A DNA stretch of 51,487 nt from Bacteroidales bacterium (GTDB lineage Bacteria > Bacteroidota > Bacteroidia > Bacteroidales > F082), in contig JAUXMV010000006.1 of the NCBI GenBank assembly GCA_030683155.1, forward strand, positions 1 through 51,487. Reading direction: 5' to 3'. A program made the position numbers and the translations under genes. Shown in pieces: positions 7,977 to 18,269 of the stretch (position 1 is its first letter; each line of letters begins with the position of its first letter). A model generated the notes under the pieces. The model had not been told where the DNA came from. It saw nothing but the letters and a program-made list of their open reading frames with translations, and did not search any database.

Positions 7977-10496
7977 TTATTCATTTATAGGGTTTTCTGA
8001 AACATCTTCTATTGCATTTTCAGTTCCATCTGATTCACTCAATTCTTCATCATCTATTTTCACTTTAGCAACAGCTGCAATTTCATCGTTGGCTCTGAGG
8101 TTAATTAAGCGTACACCTTGTGTTGCTCTACCCATAACCCTAAGACTTTCAATACCGATTCTGATAATAATACCTGATTTATTTATAATCATCAAGTCAT
8201 CAGCATCGTTAACTTCTTTTATCGCAATAAGATTTCCTGTTTTTTCAGTTATGTTTAAGGTCTTTACGCCCTTTCCTCCGCGATTCGTAACACGATAATC
8301 ATTTAAATCTGAGCGTTTTCCATAACCTTTTTCACTAACTACAAGGATGTCGGCTTCAGCATTTTCAAGACATATCATGCCGATAACATCATCTTTTTCA
8401 TTGGCAAGTTTGATGGCTTTGACTCCTGAAGCATTTCTACCCATTGGTCGAACCGTTGATTCGTTGAAACGAATAGCCCTCCCCGACCGTAAAGCAATAA
8501 GTACTTCGTTACTGCCATTGGTAAGTCTGGCTTCAAGAAGTTCATCTCCTTCACGAATTGTAATGGCATTAATGCCATTTTGTCTTGGTCGCGAGTAAGC
8601 TTCAAGATTGGTTTTCTTTATTATACCTTTCTTGGTTACCAGAATAATGTAATTGTTATCAATATACTCCTGATCTTTAAGGTTGAGCACATTGATGTAA
8701 GCCCTAACTTTATCTTCAGGTTCAATATTGATCATATTTTGAATTGCACGCCCTTTGCTTGTTTTAGATCCTTCAGGAATTTCGAAAACACGCATCCAGA
8801 AGCATTTTCCACGTTCAGTGAAAAACAGCATGTAGTTATGATTGGTCGCAATAAAGAGGTGTTCGATAAAATCTTCGTCACGTGCTTCAGAACCTTTTGC
8901 TCCTTTTCCTCCTCTGGTTTGACGACGATACTCGCTCAATGCAGTACGTTTGATATAACCTAAATGAGAAATCGTTAAAACCACAGCTTCATCAGGAATT
9001 GTATCCTCAATTTTGAAATCATCCGGAGAATAAACAACGGTTGAACGCGGTTTATCACCGTATTTTTCCTTCACTTCAATCATTTCTTTTTTGATGATCT
9101 CAAAGCGAAGACCTTCATTTTCAAGAATTTCTTTGTAATGCAAAATCATGTTCAGCACTTCATTATACTCTTCCCTGATTTTCTGTATTTCGAGACCGGT
9201 AAGCCTCTGTAAACGCATATCAAGGATTGCTCTAGCCTGTATCTCAGAGAGTTTGAAACGCTCCATGAGACCATTGCGCGCCTCCTCAGGATTTTTGGAG
9301 GCTTTAATCAACTCAATTATTTCATCAATATTATCTAAAGCAATGATCAGACCTTCAAGTACATGCGCACGCTTTTCAGCTTCCTTCAAGTCGTAACGTG
9401 TACGTCGAATCACAACTTCATGCCTATGTTCAACGAAATATTGGATTAATTCTTTCAGATTGAGTGTTCTGGGACGACCTTTTACCAATGCAACATTGTT
9501 AACGCTGAATGATGTCTGCAATGCAGTCATCTGATACAATTTGTTCAGAACTATGTTAGGAATGGCATCTCTTTTAAGTTCATAAACAATGCGCATTCCA
9601 TTGCGGTCTGACTCATCTCTTATATCGGAAATTCCGTCTAACTTTTTATCGTTAACCAAATCAGCCGTTTTCTTTATCATTTCGGCTTTGTTAACCATAT
9701 AGGGAATAGATGTTACAATGATCCAATCACGGCCGCTATGTTCTTCAAAAATAGCTTCACCTCGCATCATTACACGTCCACGGCCAGTCTCAAACGCATC
9801 TTTAACACCCTCATATCCATAGATAATACCTCCTGTAGGAAAATCAGGAGCCTTGATGTACTGCATCAACTCCGCGATAGTGATGTCATTATTTTCAATA
9901 TATGCAACAACACCATCAATAACTTCAGATAAATTATGTGGAGGCATATTGGTTGCCATTCCTACTGCAATACCGCTTGCTCCATTAATAAGGAGATTTG
10001 GAATTAAAGCAGGAAGCACAGTTGGCTCACTTAATGAATCATCAAAGTTCAACTGAAAATCAACCGTATCTTTGTCAATATCGTTGAGCATTTCTTCTGC
10101 AATTTTGCGAAGACGCGCTTCAGTGTATCGCATTGCAGCCGGGCTATCGCCGTCAATGGAGCCAAAGTTACCCTGACCATCAACCAACGGATAGCGTAAA
10201 GACCATTCCTGAGCCATGCGTACCATTGCATCATAAACAGATGAATCACCATGAGGATGGTACTTTCCTAAAACCTCCCCTACTATTCTTGCTGACTTTT
10301 TGTATGACCGGTTTGAAAGCACTCCTAAATCCAGCATTCCATAAAGAACGCGGCGGTGAACAGGTTTCAAACCATCTCGAACATCCGGCAGGGCACGGGA
10401 TACAATCACAGACATTGAATAATCGATGTAAGCTGACTTCATCTGATTTTCAATGTTGACCTTTATAATCTTTTCTCCTTCAAATACTTCTTCCAT
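7977..10496 (-). CDS. gyrA: DNA gyrase subunit A
   Basis: An 839-aa type II topoisomerase subunit that breaks and rejoins DNA; with GyrB it introduces negative supercoils. The catalytic tyrosine is Tyr124 in AMRYTEAR. The quinolone-resistance region reads [10 protein letters not shown], with Ser85 and Asp89 at the E. coli Ser83/Asp87 positions, i.e. the susceptible residues. The C-terminal beta-pinwheel contains a GyrA-box-like QTRGGKG, which favours GyrA over ParC, and later a NRGGKG repeat. The tail ends in a strongly acidic stretch (about the last 25 residues). It diverges from clpC. Confidence 0.96.
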   Translation of the reverse strand: MEEVFEGEKIIKVNIENQMKSAYIDYSMSVIVSRALPDVRDGLKPVHRRVLYGMLDLGVLSNRSYKKSARIVGEVLGKYHPHGDSSVYDAMVRMAQEWSLRYPLVDGQGNFGSIDGDSPAAMRYTEARLRKIAEEMLNDIDKDTVDFQLNFDDSLSEPTVLPALIPNLLINGASGIAVGMATNMPPHNLSEVIDGVVAYIENNDITIAELMQYIKAPDFPTGGIIYGYEGVKDAFETGRGRVMMRGEAIFEEHSGRDWIIVTSIPYMVNKAEMIKKTADLVNDKKLDGISDIRDESDRNGMRIVYELKRDAIPNIVLNKLYQMTALQTSFSVNNVALVKGRPRTLNLKELIQYFVEHRHEVVIRRTRYDLKEAEKRAHVLEGLIIALDNIDEIIELIKASKNPEEARNGLMERFKLSEIQARAILDMRLQRLTGLEIQKIREEYNEVLNMILHYKEILENEGLRFEIIKKEMIEVKEKYGDKPRSTVVYSPDDFKIEDTIPDEAVVLTISHLGYIKRTALSEYRRQTRGGKGAKGSEARDEDFIEHLFIATNHNYMLFFTERGKCFWMRVFEIPEGSKTSKGRAIQNMINIEPEDKVRAYINVLNLKDQEYIDNNYIILVTKKGIIKKTNLEAYSRPRQNGINAITIREGDELLEARLTNGSNEVLIALRSGRAIRFNESTVRPMGRNASGVKAIKLANEKDDVIGMICLENAEADILVVSEKGYGKRSDLNDYRVTNRGGKGVKTLNITEKTGNLIAIKEVNDADDLMIINKSGIIIRIGIESLRVMGRATQGVRLINLRANDEIAAVAKVKIDDEELSESDGTENAIEDVSENPINE

Positions 10497-10533
10497 TCAA
10501 ACCTAGTGTTTTTCTTCCTTTAATAATAAGGTG

Positions 10534-10541
10534 CAAAAGTA
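10534..10541 (-). promoter_or_regulatory. Possible -7 box of gyrA
   Basis: The minus strand reads TACTTTTG, matching TAnnTTTG, 37 bp before the gyrA start. I see no clear -33 TTG at the standard spacing. Confidence 0.35.
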
Positions 10542-10635
10542 AGAAAAAAATGTAAGTCTGTGACGTGGATTTTTTGCTAAATTTATCAAATGTAGTGAAC
10601 AAAACAATGTTGATATTTTTGACAGACGAACAAAG

Positions 10636-10662
10636 TTGGACTGATTTTTGTTTTTACTTTTG
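10636..10662 (+). promoter_or_regulatory. Possible clpC promoter
   Basis: TACTTTTG at 10655-10662 matches the Bacteroidota -7 box. A TTG at 10636-10638 lies 16 bp upstream, slightly shorter than the usual -33 spacing. The box ends 83 bp before the clpC ATG. Known stress promoter elements are not obvious. Confidence 0.4.
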
Positions 10663-10745
10663 GCAAATGAAAATCTTATGAGATTTCGCTTTGCTGAAAA
10701 TCTCGAAAAAGGGTTAAATATTGAATTAATTAAGGGAAAAAGAAT

Positions 10746-13283
10746 ATGGATGCAAAATTTTCACCCCAGGTGAGAGATATCTTAAGTTATAGTCACGAGG
10801 AGGCTATTAGACTGGGTAATAATTATATAGGACTGGAGCATTTGTTTTTGGGAATGGTTCGTGATGGCGAAGGAAAGGCGCTTCAGGTACTTAAATATCT
10901 TGGAATCAACATAGAAGATTTTAGAAGAAAAATTGAAACTGCAATCAGAAATCCAAATGTTTTTGACAGCAATGTGACAAATATTCCGCTAATGAAGCAA
11001 ACTGAACGCGCGTTGAAATTCACATATATTGCTGCCAAGGAATTAAATAGTGAAATAATTCATACAGAACATCTATTGTTAGCGATCCTGCGAGATAAAA
11101 GCAATCTAATTACTCAAAATCTTGAAGCTGAAGGTGTTGATTTCACGGCTTACAAAAATGAGCTCCTTTTCATGCTCTCAGGACAAGAATCTGAAACAAA
11201 AAAGCCAACTTCGGAATTTCCTGGTGAGTCTTCTGAAGAAGATGATGAACCTCGTTCGATGTCGGGAAGTGCTAAAAAGCCAGCCGATACAAAGTCAAAA
11301 ACACCCGTATTAGATAATTTTGGACGAGATCTAACAAGGGCTGCTGAAGAGAACCGGCTCGATCCTATTGTAGGCCGCGAAAAAGAATTGCAAAGGGTTG
11401 CACAAATTTTAAGCCGCCGCAAAAAGAACAATCCAATCTTAATAGGTGAACCGGGTGTAGGCAAATCTGCTATTGCCGAAGGATTGGCCTTAAGAATTGT
11501 TCAGCGCAAAGTTTCAAGAGCTTTGTTTAACAAACGCATTATTATGCTCGACCTTGCTTCCTTGGTGGCTGGAACAAAATACCGCGGTCAGTTTGAAGAG
11601 CGTATGAAAGCTGTTTTGAACGAAATCGAGAAAAATCCTGATGTCATTCTATTTATTGATGAGATTCATACGATAGTTGGAGCTGGAAATGCCAGTGGCT
11701 CACTGGATGCCTCAAATATGTTCAAGCCTGCCCTTGCAAGAGGTGAACTTCAATGCATTGGAGCTACAACGCTTGATGAATATCGTCAATATATCGAGAA
11801 AGATGGCGCCCTTGAACGTCGTTTCCAAAAGATACTTGTTGAACCAACAAGCCCGGAAGAAACGATCGAAATTCTTAACAATATCAAGGAAAAGTACGAA
11901 GATCACCACCTTGTTAAATACACTCCCGAAGCAATCGATGCCTGTGTGAAGCTTACGAACAGGTATATGTCTGACAGGTATTTGCCGGACAAGGCTATTG
12001 ATGCTTTGGATGAAGCTGGTGCCAGGGTACATATTAGTAATATACACGTTCCGTTGGAGATAATTCAATTTGAAAATGAAATTGAAGAAACACGGCTGAA
12101 AAAGAATAAGGCGATTCAAATTCAAAAATTTGAAGAAGCAGCAATGTTCCGTGACAATGAGCGGAAACTCACTGAATCTCTTGAGAAAGCAAAAAAGAAA
12201 TGGGAAGAAGAATCGAAAATTCACAGAGAAGAGGTTAGTGAAGATAATGTAGCTGAGGTCGTTGCAATGATGACAGGCATTCCTGTTCAAAGAATTGCTC
12301 AAAATGAGAGTGATCGTTTACTTGTTATGGAAACTGATCTCGAAGGCTCTGTTATCGGACAAAATGAAGCAATTAAAAAGGTGGTGAAAGCTATACGCCG
12401 TAACCGTGCCGGCCTGAAGGACCCAAGTAAGCCCATTGGCACCTTTATATTTCTTGGCCCAACCGGTGTTGGAAAGACTTATCTGGCAAAAGTACTTGCC
12501 AAGTATATGTTTGATACAGAAGATGCGCTTGTACGCATCGACATGAGTGAGTATATGGAAAAGTTTGCTGTTTCACGACTTGTTGGAGCTCCTCCCGGAT
12601 ATGTAGGTTACGAAGAAGGTGGTCAGTTGACTGAAAAAGTTCGGCGGAAGCCCTATTCTATCGTTTTGCTTGACGAAATCGAAAAAGCACATCCAGATGT
12701 TTTTCATCTCCTTTTGCAAGTGCTTGATGATGGTGTTTTGACAGACAGCTTAGGCCGTCGCGTTGATTTCAAAAACACCATTGTTATCATGACATCAAAC
12801 ATTGGTTCCCGACAATTAAAGGATTTTGGTCAGGGCGTAGGTTTCAGTACTTCTGCCAAAAACATGGCAAAGGCAACCTATTCGCAGGGTGTGATTGAAA
12901 ATGCATTAAGGAAGTCTTTTGCACCGGAGTTTCTAAACCGGATTGATGATGTTGTAATATTTGATTCGCTTCTTCGCGATGACATTCACAAAATCATTGA
13001 TATTGAGCTCGCACATTTGTTTAAACGTGTTCTGGAATTGGGCTACAAACTTGAACTTACACCAGAAGCAAAAGACTATATTGCAGAAAAAGGATGGGAT
13101 GAACAATTTGGAGCGCGTCCACTCAAAAGAGCAATTCAAAAGTATGTAGAAGATCCCCTTGCCGAAGAAATAATCCGTACAAAACTCCATGCTGGTGATT
13201 TAATACTTTTGGGATATAATAAAGAAACTTCTGATATAACAATTGAGGTTACAAAACAGGAATCGGTCAAATCTGATTCATAA
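10746..13283 (+). CDS. clpC: ATP-dependent Clp protease ATP-binding subunit ClpC
   Basis: An 845-aa Hsp100 unfoldase that feeds substrates to ClpP. It carries two N-terminal Clp_N repeats (about 5-145), an acidic linker (150-190), and a first AAA+ module with Walker A GEPGVGKS (234-241). The middle (about 430-480) is UVR-like, and the second AAA+ module has GPTGVGKT (571-578). The VGF tripeptide at 698-700 corresponds to the ClpP-docking loop. This shows it works with ClpP rather than as a ClpB disaggregase, and ClpB's long coiled-coil middle domain is absent. clpP is not in this window. A terminator follows closely. Confidence 0.95.
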   Translation: MDAKFSPQVRDILSYSHEEAIRLGNNYIGLEHLFLGMVRDGEGKALQVLKYLGINIEDFRRKIETAIRNPNVFDSNVTNIPLMKQTERALKFTYIAAKELNSEIIHTEHLLLAILRDKSNLITQNLEAEGVDFTAYKNELLFMLSGQESETKKPTSEFPGESSEEDDEPRSMSGSAKKPADTKSKTPVLDNFGRDLTRAAEENRLDPIVGREKELQRVAQILSRRKKNNPILIGEPGVGKSAIAEGLALRIVQRKVSRALFNKRIIMLDLASLVAGTKYRGQFEERMKAVLNEIEKNPDVILFIDEIHTIVGAGNASGSLDASNMFKPALARGELQCIGATTLDEYRQYIEKDGALERRFQKILVEPTSPEETIEILNNIKEKYEDHHLVKYTPEAIDACVKLTNRYMSDRYLPDKAIDALDEAGARVHISNIHVPLEIIQFENEIEETRLKKNKAIQIQKFEEAAMFRDNERKLTESLEKAKKKWEEESKIHREEVSEDNVAEVVAMMTGIPVQRIAQNESDRLLVMETDLEGSVIGQNEAIKKVVKAIRRNRAGLKDPSKPIGTFIFLGPTGVGKTYLAKVLAKYMFDTEDALVRIDMSEYMEKFAVSRLVGAPPGYVGYEEGGQLTEKVRRKPYSIVLLDEIEKAHPDVFHLLLQVLDDGVLTDSLGRRVDFKNTIVIMTSNIGSRQLKDFGQGVGFSTSAKNMAKATYSQGVIENALRKSFAPEFLNRIDDVVIFDSLLRDDIHKIIDIELAHLFKRVLELGYKLELTPEAKDYIAEKGWDEQFGARPLKRAIQKYVEDPLAEEIIRTKLHAGDLILLGYNKETSDITIEVTKQESVKSDS

Positions 13284-13307
13284 GCCATTTTTAATCTGAT
13301 ATTTGTG

Positions 13308-13335
13308 AAAACACGGACAAAATGTTCGTGTTTTT
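13308..13335 (+). terminator. Rho-independent terminator of clpC
   Basis: An 11-bp stem with one G-T pair (AAAACACGGAC with GTTCGTGTTTT) and a 5-base loop, ending in a T-run, begins 25 bp after the clpC stop codon. Confidence 0.75.
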
Positions 13336-13444
13336 CCTTTTAAATTCAATCGGTTTTACTAGTGTGATAATGTGGTCTAATTTTGAACTATCAAATTTAG
13401 AGTTCTTCTAAATAACGTATGCTAAAGTAGTTGCAGTAAATTGT

Positions 13445-15265
13445 GTGATGAAAAGTAGTAAGTTTGCGCAAATTAATTTAGATCAAATGAGTAAAAATCC
13501 AGTTTTAAAAGGAGGCGAGTTTCTTATCAAAGATGTTGAGATTCAGGATGTTTTTATACCTGAGGAATTTGATGAAGAAACAAAAATGATTTCAGAATCT
13601 TGTCAAGATTTTTTGGAAACAGAGATATTCCCCAATCTTGACCGTATTGATAAGCAAGAACCAGATTTGATGGCTTCGCTGCTTAAAAAAGCAGGAGAGC
13701 TTGGATTGCTTGGACTTTCTATACCTGAAGAATATGGCGGTTTCGAGCAAAACTTCTTGAATATAATGCGTGCCAACGAAGCACTTGGTTCAGGATATTC
13801 ATATTCTGTGGCTATTATGGCACATACAGGAATTGGCACTTTACCGATTTTATATTACGGAAACGAAGAACAGAAAGCAAGATATATTCCTCAACTTGCC
13901 TCAGGCGAACTGATGGCAGCTTATTGTCTTACAGAACCCGGTGCAGGCTCTGATGCCAATTCTGGACGAACCCGTGCTGTTCTTTCTGAAGATGGAAAGC
14001 ATTATATCCTGAATGGACAGAAAATGTGGATCACCAATGGTGGTTTTGCAGATGTGCAAACCGTTTTTGCCAAAATAGATAATGACAGGGTGCTTAGCGC
14101 TTTCATTGTTGAGCGCAGCTGGGAAGGTGTCAGTATGAATCCTGAAGAAAAAAAGATGGGGATAAAAGGCTCCTCCACACGTCAGATTTTTTACAATGAT
14201 GTTAAAGTGCCGGTTGAGAATCTATTAGGCAAACGTGGTGAAGGATTCCGCATAGCACTGAATATATTGCATTTGGGTCGTATAAAACTCGGAGCAACTG
14301 TTGTTGGTGGTGCAAAAAGAGCTATACTTCATTCTGTTAACTATGCCAATGAGCGCAAACAATTCGGAAAAGCAATTGCTGAATTCGGTGCCATCAAGCA
14401 TAAATTAGCCCAACAGGTTGTCCGAACATTTGCAACTGAATCTTCGATCTATCGTGCAAGTAAAGACATTCAGGATAATATTTTAAAACTGAAATCTGAA
14501 GGCCTTGAGCATGGAAAAGCCAATATTGAAGGCGTTGCAGACTATGCTATAGAATGTGCTCTGATGAAGGTTTATGGTTCAGAAGCCCTTGATTTTGTTG
14601 TTGATGAAGCGGTACAGATTTACGGTGGCATGGGATTTTCTTCAGAAACGCCAGTTGACAGAGCTTATCGTGACTCACGTATCAACCGTATTTTTGAAGG
14701 AACCAATGAGATTAACCGTTTATTGTCTGTTGATACATTGTTGAAAAGAGGAATGAAAAATGAAATTAACCTCTTTGAAAAAGCCAGAGAAGCCTATGAT
14801 ACACGTTTTGAGGTAGAAAAACTTGAGGGTCTCCCCTATTATGATGAAAAAATAGCTGCAGTACACAATTTAAAGAAAGCAGTTTTAATGCTTATTCCTG
14901 GCATTTCTGAGGCTTTCGGTCGCAAGCTGGCCGAAGAAGAAGAGGTGCTTATGAATCTTTCTGACATGCTGATGCAACTTTATGGATTTGAGTCTACTAT
15001 GTTGCGTGTTAAAAAAATGGAAAGCATAAAGGGAACTGAAGCTAGCTTGCTGTTCAGGGATATTCTTGATGTGCTTGGCCACGAGTCATCATCATTAATT
15101 ATGAAATCAGGCATAGATGCTATTGTTTCGTTTGCCGCTGCAGAGCAGCAAAATGAACTAATTAATTCAATGCAGCAGCTTTGCAGGTTAAATCCTGTAA
15201 ACGTGAAAGATGCACGCAGAAGAATCGCGGAAAAACTGATTGAAGAAAACAGGTATTGTTTTTAA
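13445..15265 (+). CDS. Acyl-CoA dehydrogenase, long VLCAD/ACAD9-like form
   Basis: A 606-aa FAD flavoenzyme that oxidises acyl-CoA to trans-2-enoyl-CoA. The core (about 30-430) has the FAD signatures AYCLTEPGAGSD and KMWITNGGFADV, the QIYGGMGFSSETPVDRAYRDSR helix, and IFEGTNEINR with the likely catalytic Glu region. A C-terminal extension of about 170 residues is helical and lacks known motifs, as in VLCAD-type dehydrogenases. A second ATG at 13448 is an equally possible start. The substrate chain length is probably long but is not proven. It converges with the short-form dehydrogenase across a palindromic terminator. Confidence 0.93.
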   Translation: MMKSSKFAQINLDQMSKNPVLKGGEFLIKDVEIQDVFIPEEFDEETKMISESCQDFLETEIFPNLDRIDKQEPDLMASLLKKAGELGLLGLSIPEEYGGFEQNFLNIMRANEALGSGYSYSVAIMAHTGIGTLPILYYGNEEQKARYIPQLASGELMAAYCLTEPGAGSDANSGRTRAVLSEDGKHYILNGQKMWITNGGFADVQTVFAKIDNDRVLSAFIVERSWEGVSMNPEEKKMGIKGSSTRQIFYNDVKVPVENLLGKRGEGFRIALNILHLGRIKLGATVVGGAKRAILHSVNYANERKQFGKAIAEFGAIKHKLAQQVVRTFATESSIYRASKDIQDNILKLKSEGLEHGKANIEGVADYAIECALMKVYGSEALDFVVDEAVQIYGGMGFSSETPVDRAYRDSRINRIFEGTNEINRLLSVDTLLKRGMKNEINLFEKAREAYDTRFEVEKLEGLPYYDEKIAAVHNLKKAVLMLIPGISEAFGRKLAEEEEVLMNLSDMLMQLYGFESTMLRVKKMESIKGTEASLLFRDILDVLGHESSSLIMKSGIDAIVSFAAAEQQNELINSMQQLCRLNPVNVKDARRRIAEKLIEENRYCF

Positions 15266-15313
15266 TAAGGGAAATTTGACAGCATTTTGATTCAATCAAA
15301 AATGCTTATAAGC

Positions 15314-15351
15314 AAAAAAGTCCGCTGCATTCGAATGCAGCGGACTTTTTT
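15314..15351. terminator. Bidirectional palindromic terminator
   Basis: The 26 bases 15320-15345 are a perfect palindrome (GTCCGCTGCATTC and its exact complement) flanked by six As on the left and six Ts on the right. It lies between two convergent genes, 54 bp after one stop and 21 bp after the other, and can terminate transcription from both sides. Confidence 0.9.
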
Positions 15352-15372
15352 GAAATTATGACCATTAAATCA

Positions 15373-16515
15373 TTACTTCAAAATATTTTTTGAAATCACC
15401 ACTCTTTGAATTTGATTGGTTCCTTCGTAAATTTGACAGAGTTTGGCATCACGCATCATCTTTTCGACTGCAAACTCAGTGCTGTAACCTTCTCCGCCCA
15501 TCACTTGTACTGCATCTGTAGTCACTTTCATGCCAATGTCTGAGGCAAACATTTTGGACATTGCAGATAGTTTACTGGCATTTCTCATACCGTTGTCATA
15601 AGCCCATGCAGCATTCCAGGTGATCAATCGTGCTACCTCGACTTCTGTGGCCATATCAGCAAGCATGAAACTGACTCCTTGGTTGGCTGTGATAGGCGCT
15701 CCAAACTGTATTCTTTTTTTAGCCCAGCTAAGTGCTGTTTCATAGGCTGCGCGCGCGTTTCCAACGCTAAGTGCAGCAACTCCGGTTCTTGTACGGTCAA
15801 ATGTTTTCATGGCAATCAAAAATCCAGTGCCTTCATCACCCAGCCTGTTTGCTTCGGGGATTTCAACATCATGAAAAATGAGCTCATTTTGAACGGAGGC
15901 TTTCTGGCCCATTTTCTGCAACCTGGGTTTGATTTCGATTCCGGGTAAGTCAGTAGGAACAACAAAGGCAGTCAAGCTCCTGGCTCCTTTTTCAGGGTTG
16001 GTTAGCGCGAAAACTGTGATGAAACTGGAAGCTTCGGCGTTCGTAATGTAGCGTTTATGCCCATTTAGAAGATATTTGTCGCCATGTTTAATAGCAGTTG
16101 ATTTAATACCAGCCACATCAGATCCAGCATTAGGTTCGGTTAGTGCATAAGCAGCAACAGCTTTTTGCTCATTGATCTGCCCAAAAAAACGTTTTTGCTG
16201 ATCTTCGTTGGCTGCAAGATATAAAGGTGTTAATGCAAGTGTGTTGGCATCAATGCTTATACCAATGCCAATACATCCTGCGCCCAATTCTTCTGAAGCA
16301 AGTGCTCCGTCAAGGATAGAGTAGTCATTTCCACCAAATTTTTTAGGCATTGGCCCATTCATTATTCCTTCATCATAGGCAGCTTTTACTACTTCCCATG
16401 GAAACTCGGCCAATTGATCATATTTAAGTCGGTTAGGGATAACCCAGCGATTTACAAAATCACGATATTTTTCCTGAATTTCGAGTTGACGGCTGTCTGG
16501 TGTAAATCCAATCAT
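15373..16515 (-). CDS. Acyl-CoA dehydrogenase, short/medium-chain (butyryl-CoA dehydrogenase-like)
   Basis: A 380-aa dehydrogenase of standard short-chain length. It contains AAYALTEPNAGSDVAG (flavin/substrate binding), GHKRYITNAEAS, DAVQVMGGEGYS, and a C-terminal CQIYEGTNQIQRVVISKNIL bearing the catalytic Glu. It transfers electrons from acyl-CoA to ETF. Members of this type occur both in beta-oxidation and in fermentative butyrate metabolism. No ETF or crotonase gene lies beside it, so the direction is not decided. It has its own well-formed promoter, divergent from the neighbouring unknown gene. Confidence 0.93.
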   Translation of the reverse strand: MIGFTPDSRQLEIQEKYRDFVNRWVIPNRLKYDQLAEFPWEVVKAAYDEGIMNGPMPKKFGGNDYSILDGALASEELGAGCIGIGISIDANTLALTPLYLAANEDQQKRFFGQINEQKAVAAYALTEPNAGSDVAGIKSTAIKHGDKYLLNGHKRYITNAEASSFITVFALTNPEKGARSLTAFVVPTDLPGIEIKPRLQKMGQKASVQNELIFHDVEIPEANRLGDEGTGFLIAMKTFDRTRTGVAALSVGNARAAYETALSWAKKRIQFGAPITANQGVSFMLADMATEVEVARLITWNAAWAYDNGMRNASKLSAMSKMFASDIGMKVTTDAVQVMGGEGYSTEFAVEKMMRDAKLCQIYEGTNQIQRVVISKNILK

Positions 16516-16555
16516 AGTTTTTTCTTTTAGGTTTTAATTTGAATTAGTGAACATA

Positions 16556-16584
16556 CAAATATAGATATTTATATTATTGATCAA
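16556..16584 (-). promoter_or_regulatory. Promoter of the short-chain acyl-CoA dehydrogenase
   Basis: On the minus strand TTG (16582-16584) is followed after 18 bp by TATATTTG (16556-16563), an excellent match to the Bacteroidota -33/-7 promoter (TTG...TAnnTTTG). The -7 box lies 40 bp before the start codon. Confidence 0.55.
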
Positions 16585-16615
16585 AAATTGAAATAAAATA
16601 TTCCTTGCAATAGTC

Positions 16616-16646
16616 TTGTATTTTTTAAACAGTTAGGCTATCTTTA
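16616..16646 (+). promoter_or_regulatory. Promoter of the 239-aa unknown gene
   Basis: TTG (16616-16618), a 20-bp spacer, then TATCTTTA (16639-16646), which differs from TAnnTTTG only at the last base. It ends 28 bp before the ATG at 16675. Confidence 0.45.
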
Positions 16647-16674
16647 CAGCCAGAACCTAATTAGAAATTAATTT

Positions 16675-17394
16675 ATGAAAACACCTAAAATTGAACGTTT
16701 TGGTGGCCTCTTAAAGGAAGAGCCACTGAGTACTATTGAAGATGATATTTTGTTAGAGGACACATGTGTGCTTGAGTCTGTTTCTCCCTTTTTTGGATAT
16801 TATGAAGAAAAAGGAGCAGGATCAAAGCCACTATACCTCTACCTTATGTTAGATGACCATCATTCAGTTGAAGAGATTCTGCGTAGTGTAAATGAGATAA
16901 TTAAGATTGCGGGCTTTAAATTTGATGCAGTTCATGCTGAAATAACAGTACCTGGTTTTCCTCCTGTAAGTGCTATTCGTGTTCGCGATTTGGCTAATTA
17001 CAATCAGATTGCCACATTACAGGATTATTTTATCAAATTTGGCCTTCATTTCAAGAGAAGAAGCCGTAATCTAGTTAAAATCAAGAGTCTTATCAGGCTT
17101 GAAAAGTTTTTCTTCTTTGAAGAACTTGGCGAGGGAATGTATTTTGATTTGCAGCAAGACCATCATGGTTATTTTGAAATACCAAAAAAAATTGAATGGA
17201 AAGCTTTTTGTGAATTAACAAAAGAGGTAAAATTTGATACAGATTTGCTCTTTTTTGATGCTTGCACAGCCTATTACTTTGTTGATAACAAATTAGTGGA
17301 CCTCGTGCGTATATACAAAGAGCATCTTGATAAAGCTGCCTTAGTTGCTATAAGGGACAGATATTTGAAACTTTTCTCAAAATATTCAGGCTAG
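16675..17394 (+). CDS. Unrecognised 239-aa cytoplasmic protein
   Basis: I do not recognise this protein. It has no signal peptide or membrane segment. It is rich in Phe, Tyr, Lys and Glu. Visible landmarks are LYLYLMLDDHHSVEEIL (about 55-71), a strand-rich middle with FPPVSAIRVRDLANY, a basic KRRSRNLVKIKSL segment (about 125-137), and an aromatic YYFVDNKLVDLVRIY near the C-terminus. The alternating strands and helices suggest a compact mixed alpha/beta fold. It is flanked by a good promoter and ends 4 bp from truA, converging with it. Its good promoter and its position between conserved genes suggest a real gene; the function is unknown. Confidence 0.7.
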   Translation: MKTPKIERFGGLLKEEPLSTIEDDILLEDTCVLESVSPFFGYYEEKGAGSKPLYLYLMLDDHHSVEEILRSVNEIIKIAGFKFDAVHAEITVPGFPPVSAIRVRDLANYNQIATLQDYFIKFGLHFKRRSRNLVKIKSLIRLEKFFFFEELGEGMYFDLQQDHHGYFEIPKKIEWKAFCELTKEVKFDTDLLFFDACTAYYFVDNKLVDLVRIYKEHLDKAALVAIRDRYLKLFSKYSG

Positions 17395-17398
17395 TTTT

Positions 17399-18160
17399 TT
17401 ACCAGGAAAGAAATAATTCATCCGGATAAATAACTTTTTCTAAAAATAAAGCATGAGCCGGCACCGAATAGCCGGCTCTTTCGCGATTGCGGGCTTCGAT
17501 TACGTTTTTAAAGCCTTCCAATGATAATTTTCGTTGCCCAACTTCGATCAAAGTACCTGTTATTGCACGAACCATATTTCTCAAAAAGCGATTCGCTTTA
17601 ATTTCGAATACCAGCATGCTTTCTGAATCAATCCAACGGGCTTCCATTATAGTGCAAAGATTGTTATTTGTTTGAGTATGAAGTTTTGAGAAACTTGTAA
17701 AATCTTCATAATCAAACAAAAGGTTTGTTGCATGTGTCATTGCATCCAGATCCAGTTTGCCATAAACATAAAAGGATGTGTCATTCTTAAAGGGGTTCTT
17801 TTTTCTACTTATATAATATTTATAAGTCCTTGATAAGGCATCAAAACGTGCATTGGCTTCATTATTAACAAGATAAAGATCATATACAGCAATGTCTGAA
17901 GGCAAAAAGATATTTAAACGATTAATGAAATCATTTTTCGATTTTTCATCAAAATGTGTTTTTGAATCAAAATGCGCATAATATTCACGAGCATGAACGC
18001 CAGTATCTGTGCGGCCACATCCTGTAATTTTGATACTTTCCCTGAGTTTGAGAGAAAGACATTTTTCAAGCTCATCCTGCACACTATGGGCATTCTGCTG
18101 GGATTGCCAACCATGATAATTCTGGCCATTGTAGGCTAATTTGATGAAATATCTTTTCAA
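17399..18160 (-). CDS. truA: tRNA pseudouridine(38-40) synthase
   Basis: A 253-aa TruA that converts uridines 38-40 of the tRNA anticodon arm to pseudouridine. The catalytic Asp52 is in GCGRTDTGVHA. Other family marks are NYHGWQSQ, RTYKYYI, and RFLRNMVRAITGTLIEVG near residue 200. The length is normal. It is convergent with the 239-aa unknown gene and divergent from the metal-permease operon. Confidence 0.96.
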   Translation of the reverse strand: MKRYFIKLAYNGQNYHGWQSQQNAHSVQDELEKCLSLKLRESIKITGCGRTDTGVHAREYYAHFDSKTHFDEKSKNDFINRLNIFLPSDIAVYDLYLVNNEANARFDALSRTYKYYISRKKNPFKNDTSFYVYGKLDLDAMTHATNLLFDYEDFTSFSKLHTQTNNNLCTIMEARWIDSESMLVFEIKANRFLRNMVRAITGTLIEVGQRKLSLEGFKNVIEARNRERAGYSVPAHALFLEKVIYPDELFLSW

Positions 18161-18245
18161 GTGAATTTTTTACAAAAGTAGCGATTCTGTCCGAAAAACC
18201 GAAAACTCCCGACCAAAATTCAGAGGTAGATATTGGGAATAATCA

Positions 18246-18253
18246 TACTTTTG
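18246..18253 (+). promoter_or_regulatory. Possible -7 box of the permease-barrel-rex operon
   Basis: TACTTTTG matches TAnnTTTG and ends 16 bp before the ATG at 18270. No well-placed -33 TTG is seen. Confidence 0.35.
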
Positions 18254-18269
18254 CAAAAAAGCCGAATTT

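Noticed and set aside
8089-10459. Several plus-strand ORFs inside gyrA.
   Set aside because: They are shadow frames of gyrA without family support; gyrA itself is complete and conserved.
13301-13316. TTGTGAAAACAC, like half of a Rex operator.
   Set aside because: It lacks the second half and lies in the clpC terminator region, not at a promoter.
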